A stretch of DNA of 64,000 bases from the NCBI GenBank assembly GCA_034440635.1, contig JAOTON010001526.1, forward strand, positions 777,501-841,500, given 5' to 3'. Source of the DNA: Lepas anatifera. Lineage: Eukaryota; Arthropoda; Thecostraca; Lepadidae. Position numbers and translations under genes: made by a program. Shown here one piece after another: positions 32,161 to 43,676 of the stretch (its first letter is position 1; the number at the start of each line of letters is the position of its first letter). Under the pieces are notes generated by a model, which was not told the origin of the DNA, ran no database searches, and saw only the letters and a list, made by a program, of their open reading frames with translations.

Positions 32161-34010
32161 GCTAGATGAGTCTTGCCACTGGCTGGAAGCTGTTACTGAC
32201 TAGTGGGTATATCAGTTCACCTCCACTGTCAGTTATTCTACTTTGTTTTCAAATTTATTTTAATATTTAGGAGTATGTTTCCTAGCTATATGCTCACTGC
32301 CCAGTCAAAAGAAACTTTGAAATTACCTCCAGGGCTGGCGCATGGATCTCTATCTCTGCTGGATGTGAGGTGGGTTTCGCCATGGAGTTTTAGTTTTCGT
32401 TGCATGACATCAGAAAGGTGAAATGCACTGAGATGTCGACAATGTTTTGAGTCCCGAAGTAGGTATTGTGCCTTTTCACCATCCAACACCGAACGAACCA
32501 ACTCGTGCGTCCCTCTTCCGGTATACTATATCTGATTGTACTTCGGCGGCGCACCATTAGTCTTCACCCTCGGTTGAACTCAGACGGTTGAATTTTCGTT
32601 TATGTACAACTCTTTCCTTTCCTCGGTTGCCTTCGGGCCGGACTCCACTCCTCTCCACGCATCAGAAACCCATCTCGCGACGCTCCTGACTTCAGCGAAC
32701 TCGGCCGCCGGCTAGCCTGTGCTGACTGCCGCCGTTGCGCCTGTACCGAAGAGTAGCCTCGGACGGCGGAGCAGATAACCATGCCAATAAAGGGTAAGAT
32801 ATGGCTTGGGAGATCCGGAGAAAGATGATATAGATACATCTCCGGGCTTATAATTCAAAGCTCTAACATTTTCTTGGAGACATTTCCGGCATATTTCTCG
32901 CAATGCAGGTGAACGCGCCTCCACCAATCAGCGGCCGCCATCCGTTGGCTGCCGCTTGCCTGCGGGCACAGAGGTTAGAGAGGTCACGCTGAGCATCGCT
33001 GACGTCGAGTTCAAGCCTCAGTGGGGAGGGGTCGCGTAGTGGATTATAAAACCTACATGCGTGGTGTTGAGAATGGTGGTGGTTGCGCCTGCTGTTGGAC
33101 TGAGGTCTAGGAGCCATTCTGTGAACGTGGGTTGATATAATGGATAGGTGTTTGTGCAGTGTGCAGTATCGATAGCACTGGAAGCAACATGATCACGGGT
33201 TCATTCAATGAGTTTGATATGCTTGGCGAGCAAAATCGCAGACACCGATTTCAAATCCTTAGTATTGTTTGACATCTGGATACATGATGCAAATTTTCAA
33301 GACTTTTAAATTGACGCACATTTATTGGTAATGCAACGTACACGGTGCATGTGACATAGGTACAAGCCTGGTTGGCATTTCATGCGGATGCAGCATGAGT
33401 TTGACCGAAATAGTACAGCCTACCAAAATTGGGATACGAGAACGGAAGAGCACACTAATGAAACATAAAGCAACGTTAAACAAATTATTTCGAGGGGAGA
33501 CAGTTTTTTAACGGCTAGGTTTTTGGGTATGTTCAAAATGTCTAAATTTCATTATGAAATCTTGACAGCACGGCAAATGTCACTGGAACCGTTAGCTGAA
33601 CGGTCTTGAATAGTGATGGGATTTATTGACCTTAATGTTTTATTGACCATTATGCACGGGTGTGAACTTGCAATCTCTTTGCGGGTACCTGGACATCCGC
33701 GATGAAATATTGAGTTAGTGTTAAAATTCTCTTTAGATTTTATTGTTCATCATTTTCAGGATACAAAATGTCTGTGTGATGGCTAAAACAAAGATGATGA
33801 TATGCTATCTCCTTTCATATCCATATGATCATCACCATATTGATTATTTACTTTTTGGAAACTTGGACACCCCGATAATTTTTGGAAATTCATGCCTTAG
33901 ATTTTAATTAAGTTGATAAGACGTTTTAAGCACGCCTGTTTCAACGGCCTCACATTATTGTTTGGCATGTTCTGACACCCTGATCATTTCACTACTAGTT
34001 GCAAATATAG
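32161..34010. other. Unassigned region with a GC-richer segment
   Basis: No gene recognised. The 32600-33120 segment is GC-richer, with a CCAAT-type box (ACCAATCAG at 32923) and TTATAAAA at about 33042 on the plus strand. Promoter-like elements are possible, but no exon could be tied to them. Confidence 0.3.
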
Positions 34011-34205
34011 CCGCACCGATAGCTCAGTTGGTAGAGCGTTGGGCTCCGGTCCGCTGCTCAGGAGCATGCGGTGGCAGTGAGTATGCAGGCTTGGGATCGA
34101 TTCTCCTGAGACGCTCCGGCGCTGAATATTTACCCGACGAAGTAGGCTAGCAACTGACTGGTGAAAAGGTGGCCTGAGCGGGGCGGCCGTCCCTGTGCTT
34201 TATGG
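34011..34205 (+). mobile_element. tRNA-derived SINE, family 1, plus-strand copy
   Basis: Starts GCCGCACCGATAGCTCAGTT, with an A box in TAGCTCAGTTGGTAGAGCG and a B-box-like TGGGATCGATTC at 34091. These are spaced too far apart, with extra sequence, for a real tRNA. The tail CCCGACGAAGTAGGCTAGCA and GCGGGGCGGCCGTC match the inverted copy at 17636-17838. Polymerase III transcription is inferred. Confidence 0.78.
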
Positions 34206-35087
34206 ACGTTTAATTTTGGGTCCTAAATTAACCCTTCATCGTGGGAATTGCTCGTTCGGGTGGTGGGGTCGTAGTTTCCGTGACAAGTCCCGTGATGACT
34301 TAAGTGAGACTCCGGTTCACAAACACTGAACTTGCAAAAACTAGGACACAATAAATATAAAAAAACATAAAAAACAGTTTCAAAAATAGTCAAAGCTTCG
34401 AATAATATTCCTGTTTTGGCTTCCCTTAGAACACTGTGCGGCACCGCCACCGATTTTTCCCGGTTGTAAGGACAAGGGGGCGGAATTTCCAGAATTCAAT
34501 GTTTGTCGTGGAGAGCGCTGTCGGGCTAGTCCATCACATTTTCTCTGGTTTACGTTAATAAGGGGAGCAAATGCCGCAATCATTAGAGTGTCAGATTGTG
34601 GTGGGTGGGGGGACTTTCGCTGAGTATCCGGCTGGGGGGCACTTCCCTCCGCTTTCGACGCTCATCGTGTGCCTGCTGTCTTTCACAAGGAGGAAATATG
34701 TCCGGGTCCTTACCCTGACTCGGCCTTTTCTTTGGGAAAAGTGTCCTTTATGGGACCAGAGACGTGAATGGCCTCACTCCGGGCTATACGTCACCGTCGG
34801 GGTATTTGCTCTGTACCGCGCCTGATCAGGGGCTGGAAGACAGGAGCTCTCAAGCCTGCTGAGCCGCCTCACTTGCGTGCACCCAGTTTGTCTTCTACTT
34901 CAGACCGGACGTAATAGCCTCTTCTGGAGACGCCTCTTGACCGTCGGACTCTTCCGGGCCGAAGATATTGAGGAATCAGTCGCAAATCGGCTCGGGAGAG
35001 GTGCGTTTTAAGCACTAGCACGAAGTTCTTAGATTCCGAAGAGATTTCTGAAAACCTCGCTTTGACGCGAGGGATGCTGTTCTTCTA
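34206..35087. other. Unassigned region
   Basis: No conserved ORF or repeat recognised. Confidence 0.35.
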
Positions 35088-35091
35088 TTAA

Positions 35092-35917
35092 TACCCGCAC
35101 TGGAGAGGTGTCTGGTTCTAACGCGCACTGGAGCGGGCCTGGTAGGCCCCCTGAGATTTGGAAACTAACAGACTTAGACAACGCCGGCTCATAAACACCG
35201 GTTTGAGGGTGGGAGCTATGGTGATTTACATTATAGCTAATTTTTATTGACATTTCAATATCTTTGAGGTCAAACGAGGTCATTAAGGTCATATATTGGC
35301 CGTACTGGAGATCGATCGGGAAATGCCGTAATTAAGCGCAAAAAACTTGAAATATACTAAAAACGGGCCAGGGTCATAGCGAAAATGTCCTCAAAATATG
35401 TCCTAAAATTTTGGAGGTCAACGTCATTCAAGGTCAACGTCATTCATCTATGACATCACAATACGTTCCCTATAATTACACCATGAGTAGCACCATAGCA
35501 AACGGGCGGGAAATGAGGACGTAATTACGTAACGTCATTTGACCGCAAACACTGGGACCAATGACCTTGAGAATGCTGGCATGACTTTGGCCTTTGACCT
35601 TGACCTTTGTGCGGGTTGACTTTGACACATAATCTCGTTTATATGGCGTTATAACATCACCAGTCGGTCCCCGATGCAGGCGAACTGGTGCGACTGCGCG
35701 ATTGCTGCTATCTCAAAATATAGGCTTTCATTTTGGAAGCCGATAAGTCAAAACATTTTTTAGTGATTTTTATTTTTTTCACTAATCGACTAATGTCGAT
35801 TAATGTGTAGAATTTTCTGTAATGTGGCGCAGCAGCGTTTTTCAGCTGCAAACGTTTCTCCGGCCACCTATGAAAATTAGGTGGGGGGGACCTACGAGCC
35901 CCCGCCTCGAGTGCGGG
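35092..35917 (+). mobile_element. TTAA element subfamily C, full-length copy
   Basis: TTAA (35088-35091), then TACCCGCACTGGAG. The right end CTCGAGTGCGGG is the inverse of that terminus, and the right TTAA has decayed to TTTT (35918-35921). The interior has AGGTCA and GGTCA hexamers and aligns with 15474-15860. It has subterminal GGTAGGCCCCCTGAG and GGTGGGGGGGACCTACGAGCC motifs. Non-coding. Confidence 0.7.
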
Positions 35918-35921
35918 TTTT

Positions 35922-37254
35922 GATATTACTTTAGACGACTGCTATGTTTTCGTTTGGGTCAGTGTGCATTTTTTTAAGTTGGTTGGATGAAATTTCGCTG
36001 ATTTCTGTTCTCTCAGTTAGTTTCGTCGTCATCTTACATTCTGAAAGCATAAGCTTCAAGCTTTGGGTTTGCAATTGGGTGCTGCGGTACGTGCAGTTCC
36101 CATCGAATGATGCACATTTAGTGTTTATTTACGGTGTGTCACCTACAGATGTCAGTCCACTCGCGAGTGTAATGGGCTTTATGTCAATCACCCGCTGAAC
36201 CTTTTTGCTCAACGCGAAAGAAAAAGTGCAGAACTTTGAAGTCAAAAGCTTGTACAGGTACGAACAGAAACCTCCAAAAACAGTTGCAGAGGATAAAGTT
36301 TGTAGCCAGGTTTAAATGAGCACATTACCTGCTTTATCAGGCTTCCGAGGGTTCGTCGAGGCCAAGAGTGCGTGAACCGCTCCTGGTATCTTACTCAGAA
36401 ACTTAGCAGCGGCCGTGTCAGTTTGGCCGCGGCGCTTGGTGAAAAGCCGTAGGCTTCGGGTCGACCGCGGTGGTCCGCGTGATTGTTTTTCTCTCATTTC
36501 ATCCGTGCAGCAAGGGAATGATGTGGAAGTCAAGACGTAGGAGCAGGGGGGAGGCACGGGGTCACTACCCCTACTCCGAGTTTTCTGCGATGGTCCTTCT
36601 CTTCTCGGATATAAACAATAACACAATGCAGACCTGTATACACGCATGCCTTCTTGACACCAAATGAGCGGTTTTAAAACTGCTTCCATATGTGGGGCTC
36701 ATTGGCTTTGCGGGCTCGCCTGAGGTGGGTTCTCTCTAAGTGATGACCCCCACTTTTCAACGGCTCCTACTTAAAGTGGTTAGAAGATAATTTTGGGACG
36801 CTCATTTTCCTTTGGAATGAATCCAGAACTCCCCTCACACACCGTACACGCCGGCCTCATGCGTGCTACCCTCGAGCATTCTCCCTTCAGAAGGAAGGCG
36901 TAGTATCCTAAAGTTATTAGAATCCCAGCTTCAGAACAAACACCTCAGCTCTCTCACTAATTTCATCCCCTTAATAGTTAATACTGGAGATCTTAGCATC
37001 TTTCCATCCTCGAAAAATTACTTCAAGCACATCAAAGCTTGTGTTTTGCAATGTTCTCCTGCCAAAACAACCAAGGCCCTCCGTAATATCCTCTCCGGCG
37101 GACGCAAACTCCTTTGTCGATGACTAAAAAATTATTCGTAATTTCAATGAGCCTCCAAGCCGCTGAACGAGCCTGCATATGCCAAAGCCAAGCAGCAGGT
37201 CAGTGTTTTTAATTAATTCTATGGTATTCTATTTTATAAGGGCCGCTACCAACA
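35922..37254. other. Unassigned region
   Basis: An 86-codon plus-strand ORF (36863-37123) has a protein-like composition, but no family is recognised and there is no splice or promoter context. Nothing else seen. Confidence 0.3.
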
Positions 37255-37427
37255 GGCGCACTTGCCCAATTACAGGGAGTGTTGGCGTGGGTGTTAAGGG
37301 ATCTTCTCCACCGGGTCAGATAGGACATGGAAGGTAGTTTCTCCGACGTGGGACTGAACCCACATTAATATATGCTGTTTGATCGGAACACTACCAATGA
37401 CCGCTGAGCCGCTCAGCCCCCAAGATC
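37255..37427 (-). mobile_element. tRNA-derived SINE, family 2, minus-strand copy
   Basis: On the minus strand it reads TTGGGGGCTGAGCGGCTCAG (A-box region) and GTGGGTTCAGTCCCACG (B box). The body GTCCTATCTGACCCGGTGGA and CACCCACGCCAACAC matches the plus-strand copy at 61776-61980. Anticodon pairing is not maintained, so it is a SINE rather than a tRNA gene. Confidence 0.75.
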
Positions 37428-38120
37428 ACGTTAATTTAACTCAAAATTAGCATTAGTTAGTTGTAAGAGCTGCAGTTAAGATCGATACTGGATCTAACTC
37501 TAGCATCCGTCCTACTCGTTCCCTCTGAAATCTGCACCGTCCAATTGCGTCCCTCTCAAATCTGTACCGTTCCATTCCTTCTAGAAAAAGTGTGCCCAGT
37601 AAATGTTCATGTCCCTTCTTATTCAATTTTTCTTACAGCATTCCCATGAAAAATTCCGTTTTATCCCGTCCCGAACAAAGTGGTAAATGTCCCGTCCCAT
37701 TCAGTCCGCCAGCTACAAGTAGGTGTCCTTGTATCTTTTTCACTCTTTGCGTAACTTTTCATAGTTTTTCTGTTTTTTTCGCGCGCCGGCTTAGCTTACA
37801 AAGGTAGTGTATCGATAGCTTTTGTCTCATTACAATTCAATTTCTTTTTCCGAATCTAATTGTGTATCATCTGTAGGTCAGTGGATCAAATATTATCTGA
37901 ATGCTCACTGTCACTTTAATTTTTTTGGAGTCTCATGGTTGGGGTGTGCCATGTGACTTGACCTGAGAGGACCTGGACCTGAAATGTTGATGTGAGCCGT
38001 AAAAAATGATTTATTACCCGGCTGATGAGTGACAAATATGTTAGCTTATCATTGTGCCAAGTAATGGGAAAAATACCTGCATGGACAGATTGTGGTTAGG
38101 CCTTTTTGTCCCAAATCTCA
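37428..38120. other. Unassigned region
   Basis: Degenerate triple CCGTCC(C/T)A-type repeats near 37510-37700. No gene seen. Confidence 0.3.
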
Positions 38121-39272
38121 CCCCAGGCCCAGTGGGCCCCCGATCCACCGTCGCCCCACTGCAATGAATAGAAAAACCCCTCCCCTCGATCTCAGCACCT
38201 ATGCGGGGAAGGGAAAAAGGCGAACGGTGGTAAATAACTCACAAGAAATGATAACGAAGCTAAATCGGTCACTTTTGGGCGCAGATCGATGTTGAGGCCA
38301 TGACAGTTCAAAGAAGTGGGAGGTTAGAGCATGTTTTTGGGTATAGTGTCCGGCTGGGTTAAGTCGGAATCAATTTTAAGCATTATTCGATTCCTCACGT
38401 TACGGGAAATAGAAAAGTGTATACTAAGGTCATACCAGGTCAACATTTTGAACTGGAGTGACCTATGGTCCGGTCAGGATCACCATCTGACACGAGATAG
38501 TCAATATGGATATCAATCGACTCGGAACGACGTTCCAAGCGTAATTGCTTAAAAAACAAAGCAGCCTTGGGACTTTACGACACATCGACTGCTGAGGTCA
38601 TACGGTGTCGCCAATTTTCACCCTGTCGGGAGAGTATTATGGGGATTGGGAAGACATATGCCGAATATCCGTCCGGGGACTTGAAGCCGGATCAGCGGCG
38701 TGGAAGTCGAATGGGCTTTTCCCATTCCGGCCCAGTTGTTTCCAAATGACAACTTTATTATACAATTTGATGGGAAGTTATTGACCCAAGCCTGGAAACC
38801 TACTTAAGAAGTTCCAGATGACCTAAGGTACTACGATTTCAAGAATAGGAAGTTATTCTAAGCCTTTTCTTTAGAAATAAAGCTATTGTTTGGCCTATTT
38901 CCTCTTCCCCCACGCATTTCCAGTGGAGAGATCATGATCCGTACCTGCACCTAGGCCAAAAATACAAAAGATCACGTTATCAAAGCTCGCGGTACCTACT
39001 TGTTGGGCCTATTATGTCATACGAGCGATACGATCAATTCATTGAGCGTGTTTTTACTGATGCCACTTGTAATTTTTTGGAGGTAAGGTCACTTGACCGG
39101 AACTGGTGACCTCACCTGAAATGATACAAACCTAACATTTTGGAAAAAAGTTGTACAACTGATCAGGGCCAAAGCGTACCAAGTACGGCGGCGCATATTG
39201 CCGCCGTCTTTTTCAACCGCCGGAAAAACACAAGGGGCATTCAAACACCCCTCTCGCACGCTAATGCTAGGG
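38121..39272 (+). mobile_element. TTAA element subfamily B, copy 3
   Basis: The left end CCCCAGGCCCAGTGGGCC and the right end GCTAATGCTAGGG are followed by TTAG (39273-39276), a one-base decay of TTAA. TTAACCCTAG read inward is the classic piggyBac terminus. A hairpin ACGGCGGCGCATATTGCCGC lies near 39184. The half-site block near 39103 (CTGGTGACCTCACCT) and other GGTCA hexamers are present. The left boundary is approximate. Confidence 0.68.
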
Positions 39273-39276
39273 TTAG

Positions 39277-39968
39277 ATAATTTATCTTGAAGGGCATGAT
39301 TTTCTCATCTTTTGGTCGCCGATATTGTCCTGGATTATATTGCGTTTTGCACTGGTCCCTGCGAAACGGGAAATGACGAAAACGTCAAAAACCCCTATAA
39401 ACCTAAACATGTACCGGTCTGTAAAATATATGTTAGTTCCCGTTAATCAATAACACACTAAATCGTTTTAGGGCCTCACTCTATAAAATCTTCTCTTTAC
39501 AGCTTCGTCTTTCACGAGGCAATATGCGGTGGATCTCTGGAGGTCGGTAGTGCTGAACGAGTATTGAAATGAAAAGGCATGTGTGTGAGTGCAGCCCCCA
39601 CCCCTATATTCAGTTGGTACGAGCTAGATTCAGCGATTTTAAGCGAATGGAAAGCGAACTTGTACGCAATTTGTCGAGTTTCAGCCGGCAGTGTACATTA
39701 TTAGCAGCTTCCATACGCATGCTGAAAATCGTCTGTCATATTTTGGAAATGATTTGCAAGAATAAAGTTGTCACGAAAGAGGAGCAGAACATGTTTTTTG
39801 CAATTCATTTGTGAAATTTGAGGCTGTTGGGTGTCTTTATGGATTCAGTCAGAAGTGTTCCGCAAACACACACGATATGGGCTGAATCACTACCGAAAGA
39901 ACAGGGTTTTGCTAGCAATGAGCCGAAAACTTCCGGGTGTAGTGTTAACAGATGCAATTGCAGGGAGC
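39277..39968. other. Unassigned region
   Basis: Short ORFs only, with no family resemblance. Confidence 0.35.
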
Positions 39969-39972
39969 TTAA

Positions 39973-40650
39973 CACGCGCCCCGCTGGGGGGGCGAAATTC
40001 GCTCGTTGTCAGTACATAATGAACAGATAAAGCTGAAAATCCTCAAACCTTGTATTCTTACCACGGTCTTGATCATAAAGTTGAGTTTTTGACTATCTGA
40101 CCTCTCAAAGGTCATATCAGGTCACAGGGGTAGGTATGCAGTGATCGTTTTGCCAATAACTTCTCACTGAATTGAGATAAAGCTCCTAGTTTGCTTCAAT
40201 TGGCTTGTATTGTCACGGAAAGTCGATTGATGTGCAACATGACCATACCAAGTCACCCTGTGACCCTGACCTAGCTCGATGTCAGGTCATTTTCACAATT
40301 TGACCTAAGAATGATATCATAGGTACATCATTCGATTCGCCACGATGAGTGGAATCCCATCATGCATGAATATTTGCTTTAGCTCCGCTGAGTAAAAGTA
40401 TAGAGGGAGAAACGCACACTGCCTTATTGTAAGCCTATGGATCCTTCTTTGACCTATGCTGACCTCAATATTGACCTGACGTAAAATACTTCCATAATTT
40501 ATCTTCGTTTTGTCAAGAGATTTCTAACGCCGTCATAAATTTTCCTTTAGCTTTCCTGGGAAATGAGATATGGAGGGGGAGGTGGGGGTGGGGCGAAATA
40601 CGCCCCCCCACTAGCGGGGCGCGTCATGCCAGGGACCCAGCGGGGCGCGT
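39973..40650. mobile_element. TTAA element subfamily D with ACGCGCCCCGCTGG ends
   Basis: TTAA (39969-39972) precedes CACGCGCCCCGCTGGGGGGG. The right end carries the inverse twice in tandem: CGCCCCCCCACTAGCGGGGC at about 40601, and CCAGCGGGGCGCGT ending at 40650. The right TTAA is degenerate (TTTA). The interior has TGACCT, AGGTCA and GGTCACAGGG hexamers. Non-coding, about 680 bp. Confidence 0.72.
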
Positions 40651-43239
40651 TTTATGTGTATGAGGCACTGACCTTGGTCTAGTGCTATGGTCCATAGCTG
40701 TGCTGATCTGCAACTATTTAGTCGGCTTCATTTGACCTATTCAGTACATCGCCAATGGCTCTTGGCCCTCCCCACCCCCGGACTCATACAGCTGTTAACT
40801 GTCCATGCTTGTAACTTGACGGTATGGGTCTCATACCTAGATTGGACAATTGTCATTCTGCCTATGAGTAGACATGGACCTTTGATGCAATCCATACCTA
40901 ACGTGCCTCGCTATTTGCGCTTCCTGCTTTCATCCAGTCGGCATCAACGTCTCAACCGACTTCTTGTTTTGTTTCAGTTACCTTGATCGCTCCACACTGT
41001 CTGACCTCCGGTTATCGGCGTCGATTTCGACTACATCTCAAGGGAAGCTGGCACTAACGCCGCTCCCGCCGTGACTCGCCGCCGTGACTCGTGACTAGCG
41101 TTGCGTGACCACCTCCGCCCGGCTGACCGCGAGCACGGGCCGTGCCGACGCGACGCCGACGACGCGGTGCGTGCCCGCCCGCGCCGCGTCACTGCGGCCA
41201 ACGCACGCACCTGCTGACTAATTCGGTGTCGACAGGCGTGCCTGTTGTTGATGGAACGTCCCGTAACCTACACAAAGGTGACAGGTTCTATATTGTAGGC
41301 GCCTTCGCCTCGGAAGTTAATTTTTGTCAGTTAGATGCATGTTTCACCTTTCCCAGGCACCGCTTTTCCGTTTTCTTTTTGTTTATAGTAAATACGGTGT
41401 ATGTAAAGGATTTTAACTGAGACATGATTCTTGTAGAGCTTATATAGAAAATCCTTACTTTCATGTTTCGTATGTCACAAAACTCGACGGCCGCGGAGAA
41501 GTGAATGTTTCCTGAGCGGAAATCAGCTACTCTGCTCGGCGCATCTCGCCATCTCCGTGTGGCCGTATCAGCTGAACGCGAGGAATGGAAGAAGCGGCGC
41601 TTCAGTCTGTTTTCTGGAACGCTTTTTTACCTCCAGATGCTAGATTTTTTGGAGGAACGAAATATGGGGTCAGGGGTGTCATCTGCGAGACTGCTTTCTG
41701 TGCTGAAGTCTTGTTTTAAGGCGCCAAATATTCATTATTTGAGAATAATTGGTTTTATTTTTAATTCTGCCCAATACAAATTTACATTTCAAAATCTGGT
41801 TTCTCCTCTGGTGGTACCATTCATGCTTAGCGGAAGCTGCAATTAGGGAAATTGAATTCAGTGATAATTAATATAGACATCAAAAGACCACCACCCATCA
41901 ATTTTTTTGTTAATATTTATCACGTGACATACGTTACCAGATGACAAGGGATTCCTCATGGCTTAAATTAGGACCTTGAGGCCTTTTATATTAAACTTTA
42001 AACTGTGCGTAAATTTCATACACAGTCGGTTTGAAATTAAATGCCCATGGTGGCTTCTCGATACACTCTACAAAACGGCTGTCTCAATTCAAAACCCACC
42101 ATAAAAGTGGACCACTCCCTTTAATGCTACCGTCACTGCGCCGGCGCTGATCAATGTACTGGTGTTTACGGATATGTGCCACTGAATGAGGATTCCAAGC
42201 GAAGTATGGAATCTTGGATGCATACTAAAACAGATTCCGTAACCTGATACCTGCATGCACAATGATTGAAATTTACCATCTCGAGAATGCCTGCTTCAGT
42301 TTAAAGTAACTCATCGGGTTCCATAGTTCACAGTGCAGTTTCTGTTGAGCGGTTGCGAGTTTGGGGTAACGAGTTTGTCCTACAAAGCGCCGCCGCGTCT
42401 GTTCCGCCCGGCGACTCCTCTGCACGGGCCAGTGAGCGGCGTGTGGGCCTCCAGTCGTCACCGGGCGCCTCAACAGAGATGCATGCGGAACCATGCTGAA
42501 ACTTTTGAAACTGAGCTTATGGTGAAAAATGGTGCCTCACTTGCCTTCTGCGTATATTTTGGTGCGAAATTATTGCTGTCGGCGGTGCTGTTTCAAGAGG
42601 CCTTGAGGCCTTTTATCGCAGCTACTGCACGCAGCTGTGCTTTTAATCGTTAATCTTCCCGAACTTCAATTCGTCTGTCGCAGCGAAAAATGAATTACAC
42701 TGTTGGAAGAAGCTCATGACCTGATATAATGCCTGTTCTGTCCGTTCAAATAGTAGCAATATTGTTTTCCTTCGGAAATATTGACCGGCGCAAACACCTG
42801 AATGTGTAGGCATGATTAAGACATATAACTCCACTTTATCATATTTGGCGACAACGTTAGGTGATGTGTCAAACAATACCCAAAAATTGGGAGCATTGCT
42901 TTTGGAATTCGTTTGGTATGTATTGTTAGTATTGTTTTCTCGCAATGTGGTGTCAGAGTTCTCTTCAGCTTTGGAGATAAGTTCGGGAACACGGATGTTT
43001 GGGCTGTCTTGACAGAGAAAGTGTGATTTTTGACATATAGGCTTGGGGATCCAGATTTAATCAGCTGCCAGAAATCGTTTAGCATTGTGCACTTAAAAAT
43101 ATTAGGAATATATAAAGTGCGAAGCTGCATCGTGGTGTTTGTTTCCTTGCATACTCTTTTGCCTCCCCATCCATGCATATTTGGGTTATTGCACCCCGCA
43201 GTTACTCCCATCAGATCATAATTTAGGCGAGCTCGGACC
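40651..43239. other. Unassigned region with a CpG-rich segment
   Basis: A CpG-rich segment at about 41040-41215 is followed by a pyrimidine/AG junction (CGGTGTCGACAG at 41237) that could be a splice acceptor. A 113-codon ORF (41505-41846) and a GC-rich stretch at 42385-42480 have no recognisable family. The sequence near 42095-42115 (GTGGACCACTCCCTTTAA) looks like one end of a further TTAA element, but no partner was found. Confidence 0.3.
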
Positions 43240-43676
43240 ATCAGACCCAGCGACCTCTGTTCACCCAGTCGTGAACAAGCGACCTTTGCTGACTCAGAAC
43301 TGACCCAGTGGCCTCTGCTGAGCCAGTCCTGAACAAGCGACCTCTGCTAACTCAGTCCTGACCAAGCGATCCCTACTGACCCAGTCCTGAGTCGGATACC
43401 TGTACTGACCCAGTCCTGACCCAGTGGCTGCTGCTGACCCAGTCCTGACCCAGTGGCTGCTGCTGACCCAGCCCTGACCCGGTGGCTGCTGCTGACCCAG
43501 TCCTGACCCGGTGGCTGCTGCTGACCCAGTCCTGACCCGATGGTCGCTGCTGACCCAGTCCTGACCCAGTGGCTGCTGCTGACCCAGTCCTGACCCAGTG
43601 GCTGCTGCTGACCCAGTCCTGACCCGGTGGCTGCTGCTGACCCAGCCCTGACCCGGTGGCCGTTGTTCCCGAGTTG
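43240..43676. repeat. 29-bp minisatellite, about 15 units
   Basis: The consensus unit TGACCCAGTCCTGACCCAGT plus GGCTGCTGC repeats with an exact 29-bp period from about 43400 to 43676 and decays leftward to 43240. Because 29 is not a multiple of 3, the three minus-strand frames each read the same 29-residue peptide cycle (G-S-x-x-A-T-G-S-G-L-G-Q-Q-Q-P), and none contains a stop. There are no neighbouring exons, so coding is unproven. Confidence 0.92.

Noticed and set aside
34011..34105. Functional tRNA gene
   Set aside because: A and B box motifs are present but the cloverleaf is disrupted, and the body continues into a repeat shared with 17636-17838. It is a SINE head.
36863..37123. 86-codon ORF that looks protein-like
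   Set aside because: No recognised motif, no splice sites or second copy, and length is within chance.
41505..41846. 113-codon plus-strand ORF
   Set aside because: No family resemblance and no splice or promoter support.
42095..42117. One end (AGGGAGTGGTCC) of another TTAA element
   Set aside because: A TTAA and inverted-looking terminus are present, but no matching partner end was found within 2 kb.
43240..43676. CRISPR array
   Set aside because: A 29-bp period with no spacers. It is a minisatellite.
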